Shown here piece by piece: positions 20,021-32,300 of a DNA stretch of 64,000 nucleotides. Where the stretch lies: assembly GCA_948144175.1 (NCBI GenBank), contig CANXME010002414.1, positions 62,001 to 126,000 on the forward strand. The letters run 5' to 3'. The first letter of the stretch is position 1; every line of letters starts with the position of its first letter. This DNA comes from Closterium sp. NIES-65. Taxonomy: Eukaryota > Streptophyta > Zygnematophyceae > Desmidiales > Closteriaceae. Made by a program: the position numbers and the translations under genes. The notes beneath the pieces were generated by a model that had not been told where the DNA came from, did not search any database, and worked only from the letters and a program-made list of their open reading frames with translations.

Positions 20021-21712
20021 ATGTCTACTAGGAAGGAGAGGAGCTCCTCCAACGGCTCTCCTGGTACTACTCCCACTCCACCTCCTGGCTCTGGCCTACA
20101 GACAGAGGAAGGGACAACAACGAGACCGGCAACTGGGTCTGCTGAAACTCCCGCAAACCAAGGCGTGGGCTTCGATCCAAGCATGATGGAGAAATTCTTC
20201 TCCTTCATGTCCTTCTACGAGCAGCATCAGCAAGGAGGACCTGCGCAATCACACAACAGCAACAACAACGGAGCAACACCCATGAGTCTCGACGGCTCAT
20301 CATATGCACGGGGAAACCAGCAACAACAGCCTACCTTTGCTCCGTACGAGCGCAGATCCATCAGCTTCATGCCACAACCACAGCCCTCACCTGGACAAGA
20401 AAAACAACTGGACGCACTGCAAGTTCAGTCGCAGTTCGCACATGTTGTAAAGATGCAGACGTCAAGACCTTTCGATGGAAATGATTTCTTCACCTGGTCG
20501 TTCGAGTTTGAACTGATGATGGAAGGCGCGCAGATACTCGGGTTCTTTGACGGGACCCTGCCATATCCAACAAACGGCACACAGTACGAGAAGCAGCAGT
20601 ACACCTATCAATCAATGATGGCGTACACGATCCTACTGAGAAATATCACCCCGACTCAATAGCAGAACATAAGGACCTACCGAGGTTACGGTAACTCCGT
20701 GGAGCTCGCGTACAACCACCTGAAGAGCCTGTATCAAGCAACAGACGGTGTAAGTCAAAGTCGGTTAATGGCGCAACTGACAACAGTTGAAATGAAACCA
20801 AGAGAGAAAGGACTGGCGTATATCACTCGATGTCGCGAATTGCGCGACAAGCTTCTTCGATGCGGAGGGTCGATCTCTGAAGACGCCTTCGTGACAGTCA
20901 TCATCGGTGGCCTCGGTCCTCAATGGTGCGCCACAAAGGCCATCCTACGAGCTCACGGGAGAATCTCCGAAGCAGCGCTCTGCGCCGAAATCTATGCGGA
21001 GCAGCAAGACATGGACCTGTAAGAAGAACGACATAAAAAGAAGACGTCAGCACCAGAGTTCGCGTTCCACACCCAGCGACACTACAAGAACAACAACAAT
21101 CAGCAGCAACAACTGAAGCCAGTACCTCCGTTCTGCCACATCTGCAAGACTTTAGGGCATCCTCGTACGCAGTGCCCAAATCGACAACGCCAACTTCGTC
21201 CTTCAAGCAGTCAAGTCGCTTCAACGCAAGCAAACCCGACAACCTCAGTCCACGTCTCAACAACATCAACGGGACAACCTGCAAAAGAAACAAGAAACAT
21301 CATCAGCTGCATGGCAAGGCTAAGCGACTCCTGCGTAACTGAGTCACCACCATATTACTCACTGGAAGAACAACTCGACAACAGTACGCCTCGCCGCGAG
21401 TCACTCCAACGAAACCCGACATAAGCTGCCATCGCCCAAAGCGAGCCGTCTAGGAAGGATACATGGTTCTGGGACAATTGTTGCGGACAACACATGTGCT
21501 CTTCAGGACGTTTCGTTCAACGCGAGCACCAACTTCAACGAGAAGTCATCATCACTATTGCCAATAATCAGAACCTGCGCACACGACGACAAGGGGTAGT
21601 GCAACTTCAGTCACGGGAGATGAATGTCGTACTACAAATGTCAAAAGTCCTGATAGCAGAAGGACTCGGCTACAACCTACTGAGCGTCAGTCAGTTGATG
21701 GAGAAAGGCATA
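20021..21712 (+). pseudogene. A3 gag and protease part (several stops)
   Basis: Starts MSTRKERSSSNGS like A2. TAG at 20660 replaces the CAG found in A2, and TAA at 21020 replaces CAA. The zinc knuckle CHICKTLGHPRTQC follows and runs on without a stop into pol (RQRQLRPSSSQV), showing the ancestral fused frame. The protease region reads DTWFWDNCCGQHMC. The frame stops where Copia B begins, inside LLSVSQLMEKGI. Confidence 0.85.
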
Positions 21713-21839
21713 TGTCAGATTTATATGACATAGCTGTTGTAGGCTATAGTGGGGTAGCACATATGGGGTACAGCTTTCTAGGGTTGTATTTGTACCCAAA
21801 TTTCACTTAGTCATTCTCATTCTCATTCTAATTTCCTCA
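21713..21839 (+). repeat. 5' LTR of B1
   Basis: 127 bp, TGTCAGATTTATATGACA to TTTCCTCA. The first 18 bases can form a TGTCA/TGACA stem. Confidence 0.93.
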
Positions 21840-21873
21840 TGGTATCGAGCACGTTCCCTCCTGGGAACTGTGC
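21840..21873 (+). promoter_or_regulatory. B1 primer binding site and adjacent stem-loop
   Basis: TGGTATCGAGC directly follows the LTR and resembles the initiator-tRNA-Met primer site. GCACGTTCCC-TCCT-GGGAACTGTGC right after it can fold as a stem-loop. Element D has a comparable stem with the same TCCT loop at its primer site. Confidence 0.7.
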
Positions 21874-21904
21874 CTAGGGCCCACCACATCAAACCCTTTT
21901 TTTT

Positions 21905-22760
21905 TTCCTGCCCGGAGCGCCCTAAGCCCGAGTCGCGCTCCAGCCTCTCACTTCGTCGAGCCACCCTAGCGGCCCCAACGCCCTAGTGGCCCCAACGCCC
22001 TAGCGGCCCCGTCCCCCTAAGCGGCCCCGCCGCCCTTCGCTGCGGCCCCGCCGCCTTTTACTACGGCCCCGCCGCCCATTGCTATGGCCCCGCCGACCTT
22101 CGCTGCGGCCCTGCCGCCTCTCACTGCGGCCCCGCCGCTCTTCGCTGCGGCCCCGCCGCCCTTCACGGCTGCCCCGCCGCCCTTCACTGCGGGCCCATCA
22201 GCCGTCGCTGCGGCCCTGCCGCCCTTCACTGCGGCCCCGCCGCTCTTCGCTGCGGCCCCACCGCCCTTCTCTGCGGCCCCGCCGCCCTTCGCTGCGGCCC
22301 CGCCACCTCTCTCGCTGCGGCCCCGCCGACTCCCTTGCGGCTCTGCCGCTCTTCGCTGCGGCCCCGCCACCCCTCTCGTTACGGCCCCGCCGCCCCTCTC
22401 GCTGCGGCCCCGCCGACTCCACCGCGGCCCCGCCGCCCCTCTCGTTGCGGCTCCGCCGACTCCACCGCGACCCCGCCGCCCTTCGCTGCAGCCCCGCCGC
22501 CCCTCTCGTTACGGCCGCGCCGCACTTGTCGCTGCGGCCCCGCCACTTACCTTGCGGCCTCGCCGCCCTACCCGCGGCCCTGCCGCTCTACACCACTAAG
22601 CCGCCCGCGCCGCTACGCAGCCCGAGCTGCCCGAGCCGCTCGACCTGCCCGAGCCGCCCGAGCCGCCCGAGCCGCCCGACTCGCCCGAGCCGCCCAAGCC
22701 GCCCGAGCCGCCCGACCCGCCCGAGCCGCCCGAGCTGCCTGAGCCGCTGAGGAGCCAAGC
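21905..22760 (+). repeat. G+C-rich tandem leader array of B1
   Basis: Degenerate repeats built on GCTGCGGCCCCGCCG and CCGCCCTTC, then from about 22610 a CCGAGCCGCC run. It lies between the primer site and gag. All frames are nearly open and give false Ala/Pro/Arg-rich proteins; none has a recognisable domain. Confidence 0.85.
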
Positions 22761-22932
22761 CGCTTGTGCCGCAGAGCCGCAGTTGCTGCTTAGCCGTCAG
22801 AGTCGCCCGAGCCGCCATGTTGCCGTGTTGCTGTGCCGCTGAGCTGCCCGAACCGCACTGTCTTGTGAGAGCAGCGCTTCTGTCACTGCACTGCCCCTGT
22901 CCTACAGCTTGTACTGCTAGTCCACTGCTGTC

Positions 22933-24186
22933 ATGGCTACCCCCAGTGTTCTCGCTTTTGACGGTGAGGGTCGGGCCATTGACTTTGAGGTCTGGGTAGA
23001 TGACCTGCAGCTTTTCCTACAGTGCGATAGGGCAGATGGTCTCTCCCTCTTTGACCTCCCCTCTGGCGCCTCTCCTGCCCCTGCTGCTGACGCTGACGCC
23101 ACTGTTCGCTCCCAGTGGGCCACGCGCAATGCTGCTGCACGTCTTGCTGTGTGTCACCACCTGCCTAGCACTGAGCGCGCGCACTTTAGTCAGTACAACA
23201 GTGCTCAGACCTTGTACGACGCTGTAGTTGCGCGCTACTCTTCCCCTGCCACTGCTGCACTAAGCCGCCTCATGCTACCGTACCTTTTCCCTGACCTTGC
23301 TGCCTTTCCCACAGTCGCTGACCTCATTACGCACCTCCGCACTAGTGACCCTCGCTACCGCGCTCCGCTTCCTGCTGCCTTCTGCGCCAAGAACCCCCCC
23401 CCCCCATGTACATCACTCTCTATTACATAGTCACCCGGCTCCCTGACTCTCTTCATGTAACCAGGGACCACTTCCTCTCAGTCTGTCCCACCACTCTTAC
23501 TGTTGACCTCCTAGAGAAGGCCCTCCTACCAGCGGAGAAGAGCATAGTCGCTATAGGAGCCTCTCGTGGTGACCCCCGCACCCCCATCTTTGAGGGGTGT
23601 TCCCCTTCCCCCCTTTTGCCCTCTGTCGCCTCTACTGCTGCGGCCGACCTCGTTGGTCTTGAGTCGGTCGGTGCAGCGTCTGCCCCTAGCGGGAGACGCC
23701 GCTTTGGCAAGGGCAAGGGGGGCAAGGGCGCAGGTCAAGTTAGCGGGGGTGGTGGAGGTGGCGGTGGAGGCGGAGGGGGGAGTGGGGGTGGCGGTCGGAG
23801 TGGTGGCGGGGGTGGAGGTGTCGGTGGCAGCAGAGGAGGCGGAGGCGGAGGAGGCGGTAGTGGTGGGAGCGGAGGCGGCGGTGGTGACGGAGGTGGAGGA
23901 GGCGGTGGTGGAGGAGGTGGAGCTGGTCGAGGTGGCGCTTCGCAGCGGAGCGGCTCCGGTGGTGGTCAGTGCCAGCAGCAGCAGCGTTCTCGGGACATTC
24001 CCCCCCCCTCAGTGGTACACGCAGCGTCAGCATGGTGGGGGTTTTGGTCCGTGCACCTACGTCCTTCGCTCCAGCGACCGCGCGGGTGAGCAGTGTGGGG
24101 GTACCCACTCCACCCAGCGCTGCTTTGGCCGCCTGACGGACGCTTGGCGTCAGCAGTTCCCGAAGGCTAGTGAGATCCCCCGCTAG
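22933..24186 (+). pseudogene. B1 gag (one frameshift) with Gly-rich tail
   Basis: Begins MATPSVLAFDGEGRAIDF. The coat region includes LQLFLQCDRADGLSL, VARYSSPATAALSRLMLPYLFPDL and TRLPDSLHVTRDHFL. A C-run near 23395-23405 breaks the frame. The tail is an unusually long Gly repeat (about 23740-23940), followed by a Cys/His-spaced stretch (GPCTYVLRSSDRAGEQCGGTHSTQRC) in a shifted frame that may bind RNA. It resembles E1 gag in plan. Confidence 0.85.
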
Positions 24187-24249
24187 GGAGAGCTGTCTAG
24201 GGCAGGTGTCGCTATCTATGATCTTGACTTTGATGCTATCCTTGCTGCC

Positions 24250-25917
24250 ATGTATGCTGTGACTATTAGTGATGAGGGTGACTGTTACCGGTGTTTCCCG
24301 CCCGACCAGGGCATTGGTACTACTGCGCTAGGTGCTAGTGAGGCTGCTGCTCTAGGTGCCAGTGCGTCTGCGCCCTCAGGTACTGGTGAGTCTGCGCTCT
24401 TAGGTACCACGTCGGCTTCGGCCTCCCTCACCTTCACACTTGACTCCGGGGCTTCTCGCTCCTTCTTTCGAGACCGCACCACACTCACGCCGCTTGGTCA
24501 GCCAGTTGCAGTCTCCTTGGCAGACCCCTCTGGGGGTCGTGTCCTCTCTCACTTCTCCACTGTCCTCCCGTGTCCAGCTGCCCCCTCTGGCACCTTGTCT
24601 GGTCTTTACCTCCCCTCGTTCTCTACGAACTTGGTGAGTGGTGGTGACCTACAGGATGCGGGGGTTCACCAGTTTACTCCTGTGAGTCAGCGGGTTACCC
24701 ACTGCTCGGACGCTCGCACAGGCCGGCACCTAGCCACGTTTACGCGTCGGCCGGGGTCGAGCCTCTACACCCTGACCACTGGGTCTCCTCCTATCCCTGC
24801 GTCTGGCCAGGTAGCTGCGTCGAGTCAGGTGCTTGCTGCAGCGTCCAGGTCTGGTCCTGAGTCTAGCCCCTGGTTGTGTCACCTCCTGTCTCACGAGACT
24901 CTCCTGTGGCACCACCGTCTTGGTCACCCCTCCCTGCCTCGTCTCCGAGGCATGGCTTCCCGTGTCCTTGTTTCTGGTCTTCCCCGGTCCCTCCCTCCCC
25001 TTCCTCGTGGACCTGGTCCTTCCTGCATCCTCTGTGTCGAGGGGCGGCTCCGGGATGCCCCTAACTCCTCTCAGTTTCCCCCGACAGAGGTCCCGCTGCA
25101 GACTCTTCACATGGACGTGTGGGGCCCAGCCCGCGTCCGCGGACACGTTCACGAGCGCTACTTCCTGCTGGTGGTTGACGACTACTCGCATTACACCACA
25201 GTCTTCCCCTTGCGCAGCAAGGGCGATGTCACTGAGGTGCTGATCGACTAGATCCGCGCAGCTCGTCTCCAGCTCAGGAGGAGCTTCGGCTCGGACTTTC
25301 CTGTTCTGCGTCTGCACTCTGACTGAGGCGGAGAGTTCTCCTCTGGCCTTCTACGAGCCTACTGCCGTGCGCGAGGCATCCGCCATACCTTTACGCTTCC
25401 GGAATCTCCACAGCAAAATGGGATTGCTGAGCGCCGCATTGGCATGGTCATGGACGTCGCTCGTACGTCCATGATGCATGCGGCTGCCCCCCATTTTCTG
25501 TGGCCGTTTGCGGTTCGGTACGCGGCGCATCAGATCAACCTTCACCCCTGGGTCTCCATGCCGGAGACCTCCCCAGCCTTGCTGTGGACGAGGAAGGTCG
25601 GCGATGCGTCTGCGTTCCGTGTCTGGGGATCTCGGGCGTTTGTCCGCGACTTGTCTGCGGACAAGATGTCCCCTCGTGCTGCTCCCTGTGTCTTCCTTGG
25701 CTTCCCCCCTGACGCCCCAGGGTGGCAGTTCTACCACTCCACCTCTCGACGTGTTCTCTCCTCCCAGGACGTCACGTTCAACGAGTCCGTCCCCTACTAC
25801 CGCCTCTTCCCCTACCTCACTCCTTCCCTCCCCTCGCCACAGCACTTCCTTGTGCCAGGTCCCCCCCCGGTAGACCCCCTCCCCCCTCAGGGTCCTGCCC
25901 CTTCAGGTATGTCCTAG
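24250..25917 (+). pseudogene. B1 protease-integrase (stops at 25249 and about 25324)
   Basis: Protease has the canonical FTLDSGASRSFFRDRT. Integrase shows HHRLGHPSLPRLR, a distal CILC pair, LHMDVWGPAR, YFLLVVDDYSHYTTVFPL and, after the stops, APHFLWPFAVRYAAHQINLHP and DVTFNESVPYY. TAG at 25249 replaces a Trp codon (E1 and E2 read LIRWLL), TGA near 25324 replaces Arg of HSDRGGEF, and TAG ends the frame at 25915. Confidence 0.88.
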
Positions 25918-27524
25918 GTAGACGCAGTCGAGCCGGTCGAGGTTGCTGGTGACTCTGGTACTGCTGCGGGTGCTGAGCCTGGGGGTACTAGCTCTGTGGG
26001 TGCTGCGCTAGTGGGTGCTGGGCCTGAGGGTGCTGAGCCTGGGGGTGCTGCGACAGGGGGTGCTGAGCCTGGGAGTGCCACGACTGGGGTTGCTGAGTGT
26101 GGGGGTCCTTCGCCTGGGGGTGCTGCGTCTGGAGCTGCTAAGCCTGGGGGTGCTGTGTCTGGAGCTGCTGAGCCTAGGGGTGCGGAGCTAGCGGCCGCTC
26201 GACCTGCTCGTGTGGCGTCTGGCGGTGCTGGGCCTGGGGGTTCTCCTGGTTCTTCTCGCCGGGAGCCACTCTCTCCACAGAAGTTGCGCAAGTGGTTTGC
26301 CTGACGCTGGCGGCGTCCTGCTGGCGCTGGAGCTTCTTCGGCCGCTGAGGGTGTTGGCGTTGAGGCTACTGCTGTCACTCCTGACAGCGGTCCTGCTGCT
26401 GGTGCTGCTGGAGGTACTACAGCTGGAGGTGCTGTTGGCGCTGGTGCTGCCGGAGGTGCTTAGGGTGCTGGAGGTGCTGGAGGTGCTGAGGGTGCTGGTG
26501 CTGTCCCTGTTGTGTCTGGAGTCCTGGTGCGGCCTCGGCCGTACTTCGTTCCGCTCCTTCAGCAAGTTCTTGGTCCTCCTCCTGTAGAGTGTCCACCGCC
26601 TGTCCAGTCACAGTCACAGTTACCCCTGGCCTCCCCACTGCCTGCTCCCTCTCCCTAAACTTGTCCTACTGGAGGTCTTGCTGAGCGTCGTGAGCCTGCG
26701 TCTCGTCCTGCGTCGCCTGTTCGTGCTGCTCGCGCTAGTGGTCGCGGTTCGCGTCCGCGTCCTCCGCCTGTCCGTGGCACGCACCGGATGTCTCTGCGTC
26801 CGTCCACTGCTCCTCTGCATGTCCCTTTGCCTTCTCCTCCTGAGTCCTCTCTTCCTTCTCTTGCTGACCCGAAGTCTGACTCCCTTCGTGCTGCTAGTCC
26901 TTCGGTCATGCGCCTTCTTGCTACTGTCGTCACTGACCCCTCTTTTGAGTCCACTGCTGCGTCTGCTCTAGTTGGTGAGCTTGTCAACTTCGCTGCTCGC
27001 TGTCGTCTAGACTACGCTGCCTGTCTCGTTGCTGAGTCTGAGTCAGTCTGTCCTCCGTCCGTCGGGGGTGAGTGTGCTCTTAGCACGGACGTCCTTGAGG
27101 ATAGGCAGGAGGAGTTCCAGTGTCTAGCTGCTGCTTCACCCTATCTCGTGTCTGTACTGCTAGTCCTACTATCACGCGTCTCCTTGCTACTGTCGTCACT
27201 GACCCCTCCTTTGAGTCCAATGTTGCGTCTGCTCTAGTTGCTGAGCTCGTCGACTTTGCTGCTCGCTGTCATCTAGACTACGCTGCTAGTCTTGTTGCTG
27301 AGTCTGCGTCTATCTGTCCTCCGTCCGTCAGGGGTGCGTGTGCCCTTTGCACGGACGTCCTTGAGGACAGGCAGGAGGAGTTCCAGTGTGTGGCTGCTCC
27401 TTCACCTCATCTCGTGTCCGTACTACTTACCCCTGAGGGAGACCCGGATGCACTAGACATCCCGATTCCGCGTTCTTACGCGAAGGCCGTAGAGGATCCC
27501 TACTCCTCTTAGTGGCAGGCAGCT
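25918..27524 (+). pseudogene. B1 linker between integrase and RT, with internal tandem duplication
   Basis: About 25950-26300 encodes a GAAxPGGA-type degenerate repeat. Further on, about 26905-27160 and 27163-27420 are a head-to-tail duplication of roughly 260 bp (RLLATVVTDPSFES, LDYAA..VAES, CPPSV.G.CAL, TDVLEDRQEEFQC occur twice). In E1 and E2 the matching stretch is single. A TAG at 27510 replaces the CAG kept in E2 (SQWRAAMDAEMAS). Confidence 0.75.
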
Positions 27525-29039
27525 ATGGATGCAGAGATGGCTTCCTGGAAGTCCACAGGCACCTACGTTGACGCGGTTCCCCCGCCTGGGGCGAACATCG
27601 TCAGTGGCATGTGGATCTTCAGGGTGAAGCGGCCGCCAGGTTCTCCACCTGTCTTCAAGGCGCAGTACGTGGCTCTTGGCTTCAGTCAGCGGCAGGGAGT
27701 TGACTACTTTTAGACCTTCTCTCCCACCACGAAGATGACCACTCTTCGGGTTCTGCTGCACATAGCCGCTCAGCGTGACTACGAGCTTCACTCCCTTGAC
27801 TTCAGCACTGCTTTCTTGCAGGGTAGCCTTCACGAGGAGATCTGGCTGCGCCGTCCACCTAGCTTCACTAGGACTTTTCCTCGTGGCACCCAGTGGAGCC
27901 TCCGACGGCCAGTCTACGGTCTCCGCCACGCACCGCGTGAGTGGCACGACACACTGAGGACTACACTTGCGGCTCTTGGGTTTGCTCCCTCTACTGCCGA
28001 CCCGTCGCTGTTTCTACGCACCGACACCTCTTTGCCGCCGTTCTACATCCTCGTGTACGTCGACGACTTGGTCTTTGCCACAGCTGACACTGCTGGACTC
28101 GCCCACGTGAAGTCCGAGCTGCAGAAGAGACACACGTGCACAGACCTAGGTGAACTGCGCAGCTACCTTGGCTTGCAGATCACCCGGGATAGAGCACGCC
28201 GCACCATTACCCTGACTCAGTCACACATGGTGCAGCAGGTCCTTTAGCGCTTCGACTTCACGTACTCTTCGCCTCAGGCCACTCCTCTGCCTACTCGCCA
28301 CTCGCTCTCAGCTCTGCCTTCGGATGAGTCCGTAGAGTCGAGTGGCCCGTACCCAGAGCTTGTTGGCTGCCTCATGTACCTGATGACCTACACACGACCT
28401 GACCTTGCATACCCTCTTAGCATTCTTGCACGCTATGTTGCTCCTATGAGACACAGACCAGAGCACATGGCTGCAGCGAAGAGGGTGTTGCGCTACTTGT
28501 GCAGTACGTCGAGCATGGGGCTAGTGCTTGGAGGGCGGAGTCCAGTGGTCCTCACTGGGCACGCGGACGCTTCTTGGGCTGATGACCAGGCTACGCAGCG
28601 GTCGTCACAGGGTTACACCTTCAACCTTGGTTCCTGCTCTGTTTTGTGGCGGGCTACTCGCTCGTCTTCTGTTCTCGGCTCCATTTGTGAGGCTGAGATC
28701 TACGCCGGGGCCATGGCTGCACAGGAGCTTTGCTGGCTCACCTACCTGCTGACCGACCTTGGAGAGCCGCCTCGTTCTCCTCCAATCCTGTACGTAGACA
28801 ACAAGGCCATGCTGGCCTTGTGTTGAGAGCAGAGACTGGAGCACAGAACAAAGCACATTGCTCTTTGCTACTTCCTTGCTCGTGAGCTAGAGCAGCGTGG
28901 TTAGTTGCGGCTTGCGTACGTGGCCTCTGAGGCCAACACTGCTGATGTTTTCACCAATGCACTTCCGCCTTGTGATCATCAGCGCTTCTCCACTCAGCTG
29001 GGTCTTGTCCTTGTCTTGCCTCACTTGCTCACCCCTTGA
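27525..29039 (+). pseudogene. B1 reverse transcriptase-RNase H (stops)
   Basis: RT motifs VPPPGANIVSGMWIFRVKR, SLDFSTAFLQGSLHEE, RRPVYGLRHAPREWHD and the catalytic FYILVYVDDLVFAT are followed by RNase H with VLTGHADASWADDQ, SSVLGSICEAEIYAGAMAAQE and LYVDNKAMLALC. In-frame stops at 27711, 28244, 28824 and 28903 fit CAG to TAG or CGA to TGA. The frame ends at 29037-29039. Two short (TA)n runs follow at 29058-29110. Confidence 0.88.
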
Positions 29040-29257
29040 CCTTGCTTGTACTCTTACATATATATATATATACCTGCTCTTGCTTGTTTAGCCTTATATA
29101 TATATATATATGTGTACTCCTGCATGTGAACTGGCCTTGTGGCCTTGACCTTGTGCTCGCACTGTGTGGTGACTTTGTGATCCACCCTGAGCTTTGCTTT
29201 ACTTTGCTTGACTGGTCTTGTGACCCCTTGTTCTCCCTCACTTTGCCTATGGGGGTG

Positions 29258-29384
29258 TGTCAGATTTATATGACATAGCTGTTGTAGGCTATAGTGGGGT
29301 AGCACATATGGGGTACAGCTTTCTAGGGTTGTATTTGTACCCAACTTTCACTAAGTCATTCTCATTCTCGTTCTAATTTCCTCA
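29258..29384 (+). repeat. 3' LTR of B1
   Basis: 127 bp, the same length as the 5' LTR, preceded by the purine tract CTATGGGGGTG. Confidence 0.93.
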
Positions 29385-32300
29385 GCATACATCTGGAAGC
29401 CAACAGTACCACCCAGGAGTTCAAGTTGTACCACGGGAAGGGCGGCCTCTACATCGGAAAGGCGATCCTGAAGAACAATGTCTTCGTCCTCGACTTCGTT
29501 CCAGACCTGGGCACCGCAGACAGTGACGGGATCGTCACCTTCACATCCTGGACGCACCCGCCGGATCTGGACACCGACTTCAGTCCGGAAGGCTTTTGGT
29601 ATTCACGTACCATTAATGAAGCAGAACGAACACGTGCGTTAGTAACAATACAACATTCGGCAGCAGCATAGACAACATCGGTAGCAGTAGAAACATCATC
29701 GGCAGCAGCAGAGACAACATCGGCAGCAGCAAAGACAATATCGGCAGCAGCAGAAACATCATCTGCAGCAGCAGAAACATCGTCAGCAGTAGCAGGAACA
29801 ACGATACCAGTCCTCGTTGACGAAGCACCACCAACACCCGCACAGCAGGTGAATCCGACTCTACGGGAAGTCCACAGAAGCGCAAACTTCATCGCCAGCT
29901 TCTACTCCAACTCCGACGCGTATCGACGCTCGCCCGGACACCGCGTCTCCGAAGATATCTGGCACGCACACATGGGACACCCAAGCAACACTATGTTGAA
30001 CAACACAATAAGAGCAGGAGTCCTTGACAAGGACTCATTACTACTACCCGACGGCAGAGAACTTCAACGGGCACGAGGAACTTACCTTACCTGCCCCGAA
30101 GCCGACTTACCACATCGACCGTTCATTCCTCATCACAACCCGAGCGCACCTGCGTACGCACCACTCGAGAAGGTGTACAGCGATAACCTGTTCAATCGGG
30201 AACCAAGACAAGTTACATACAACTACACGATCACCTTCATCGACGCCGCCACTCGTTACGTCTGGCACCTAAACCTACGCAGCCGCGACATGGCACTCGC
30301 AGCGTTCGCTGCCTGGCTACCAGTAGCAGATAGAGAGTCGGGCGCACAACTGAAAAGCTTCCAGTCAGACGGAGGAGAAGAATACACCTCTCAGTGATTC
30401 AAGCTGTACCTGGCGGAAAGGGGAATCAAGCGACTCATCTCCCTTCCCTACGCCCATCAACAGCAAGGTGTAGCAGAAAGAATGAACAAGACCCTGCATA
30501 ACAGCATGCGCAAGCTGTTACGTGGCATGCGGCTACCCAACCACCAGTGGCCTGCAGCAATGGACCACGCTGTCATGCTGCACAACTTGATGTCGTCGTC
30601 TTCACTTCCGAACAACGCGTCACCGCATCTGCTGTGGACAGGGAAACAGGGCAGCACAAAAATGTTACGAGTTTTCGGGTGCATGGTACAGTACCGACCC
30701 CTAGAAGCACGAGCGGGAAGATTTTTCACAACGCGCACAGTGGGGACTACACCTCGGCATCGAAAAGAACTACAACGCGTGGAAAATCTTCGACGTCCAC
30801 TCCAAGGAAACAGTAGCAGCACGTGACGTAATCTTCTAGGAACGACTCACGCTTCGGACGTACCTTGCCAACTTGCACGAAAATCAAGATCCCACAGGTG
30901 GCTTTCGTGGTGACCGAGCCTTCGCCTCAACAGCGGACGAAGCAGACTGGGACGAGCAGAATGTGGACAATGCATCAGAAGAAGCCGGACCTCTCCCAAT
31001 CTGCTCCGTCAACCTCCCCATGGACGAAGACAACCCTCGCGAAAGCGCCAACGCCGAAGTCTTCTACCACTTCGAAAACAGTTACGTAACACCTTCGACA
31101 GTCAACACCAACGAAGCAGAACGGATAGGGCCGAATTTCATACCCGACCCAGAAGCGGGAGATGAAGCAGCTTATCCCGAGGACGCAACTCTTCCCCGCT
31201 ACTCACAGACTGGACTGCAGATTCTCGGCCTCGTCACCGCAGTCCACGGCAACATTCTCCCTAAAGAGCCTGCGACGGTTGGGGGAACACAGGGAAAAAC
31301 GGCGTGAAGCCATGAACAGAGAATTAAAGGCGCTGGAGGAACGGAATATCTGGAAAGTTGTCCCCATCAGCCTGGCAAGGAACAAGACCATTCTCGCCGG
31401 GAAATGAGTCTTTCGCATCAAAACAAAGGCAGACGGCACAATTGAGAAATTCAAAGCACGCTGGGTTGTACGTCGATTCGATCAGGAGCACGGATGGGAC
31501 TTCACCAAGACATTCGCCCCGGTCAGCCGACATACCTCACTTTGAATTCTCCTCGCGATCGCCGCTATGAAGAAGAAGAAACTACGGCAAATCGATGTCG
31601 CCAACGCGTTCCTCTACGCACCCGTCGAAGCGGAAATCTTCGTCGAGCTCCCACACGGTACCCACGGGGAACCTAACCAAGTCTGACAACTGCTAAAATC
31701 GCTCTACGGGATCAAGCAAGCCCCGCGGCTATGGCAACAGTACCTACACGCTCGCCTCACTCGCATCGGATTCCGCCAACTGCCTCACGACCAAGGGATG
31801 TACCGACTCACCAAAGACACCGATTACATTCTGCCGATCGTCTACGTAGACGACTTACTCTACATCGGCTCTACTGACGACATCACCACCTGGTTCGAAG
31901 GGGAGCTACAGAGGGACCTCACACTCACGGTCTCCTCTACCTTCACATAGTACCTCGGCTTGAACATTCGGGAGGAAGAAGGCGCAATCTACCTCAACGC
32001 CGCTAAATACGCTGACACCATCGCCAAACGCTTCGCACTCACACCTACCCCCATCTCTACGCCCTACCGCTACACGACAGGAAACCACAATGAAGGGTCC
32101 TCTCTACTCAAAACCGCCGGAATACGCGACTACCAGAGAAAGCTGGGCTGCCTTCTCTTCGCAGCCGTCACCTGCCGCCCAGATCTGTCCTACTCCGCAA
32201 GTCAACTCGCCACCAACCTCAAGAGACCCAAAACAAAACACCTGGCGGAGCTCGACCGCGCTCTCCACTACTTCGTCAGCACCTCAACGATCGGTCTGAC

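Larger units (their letters stand above)
21713..29384 (+). mobile_element. Ty1/Copia family B, copy B1, inserted in A3
   Basis: A 7.67-kb plus-strand element with 127-bp LTRs (three differences seen) and target duplication GCATA at 21708-21712 and 29385-29389. Order: LTR, primer site TGGTATCGAGC, G+C-rich leader array, gag with Gly-rich tail and Cys/His region, protease, integrase, repeat-rich linker, RT, RNase H, purine tract CCTATGGGGGTG, LTR. At least eight in-frame stops are present, most of them fitting CAG to TAG or CGA to TGA, so it is inactive. Confidence 0.93.

Noticed and set aside
22017-22818. Ala/Pro/Arg-rich frames on both strands of the B1 leader
   Set aside because: Low-complexity tandem repeats; open frames follow from composition.
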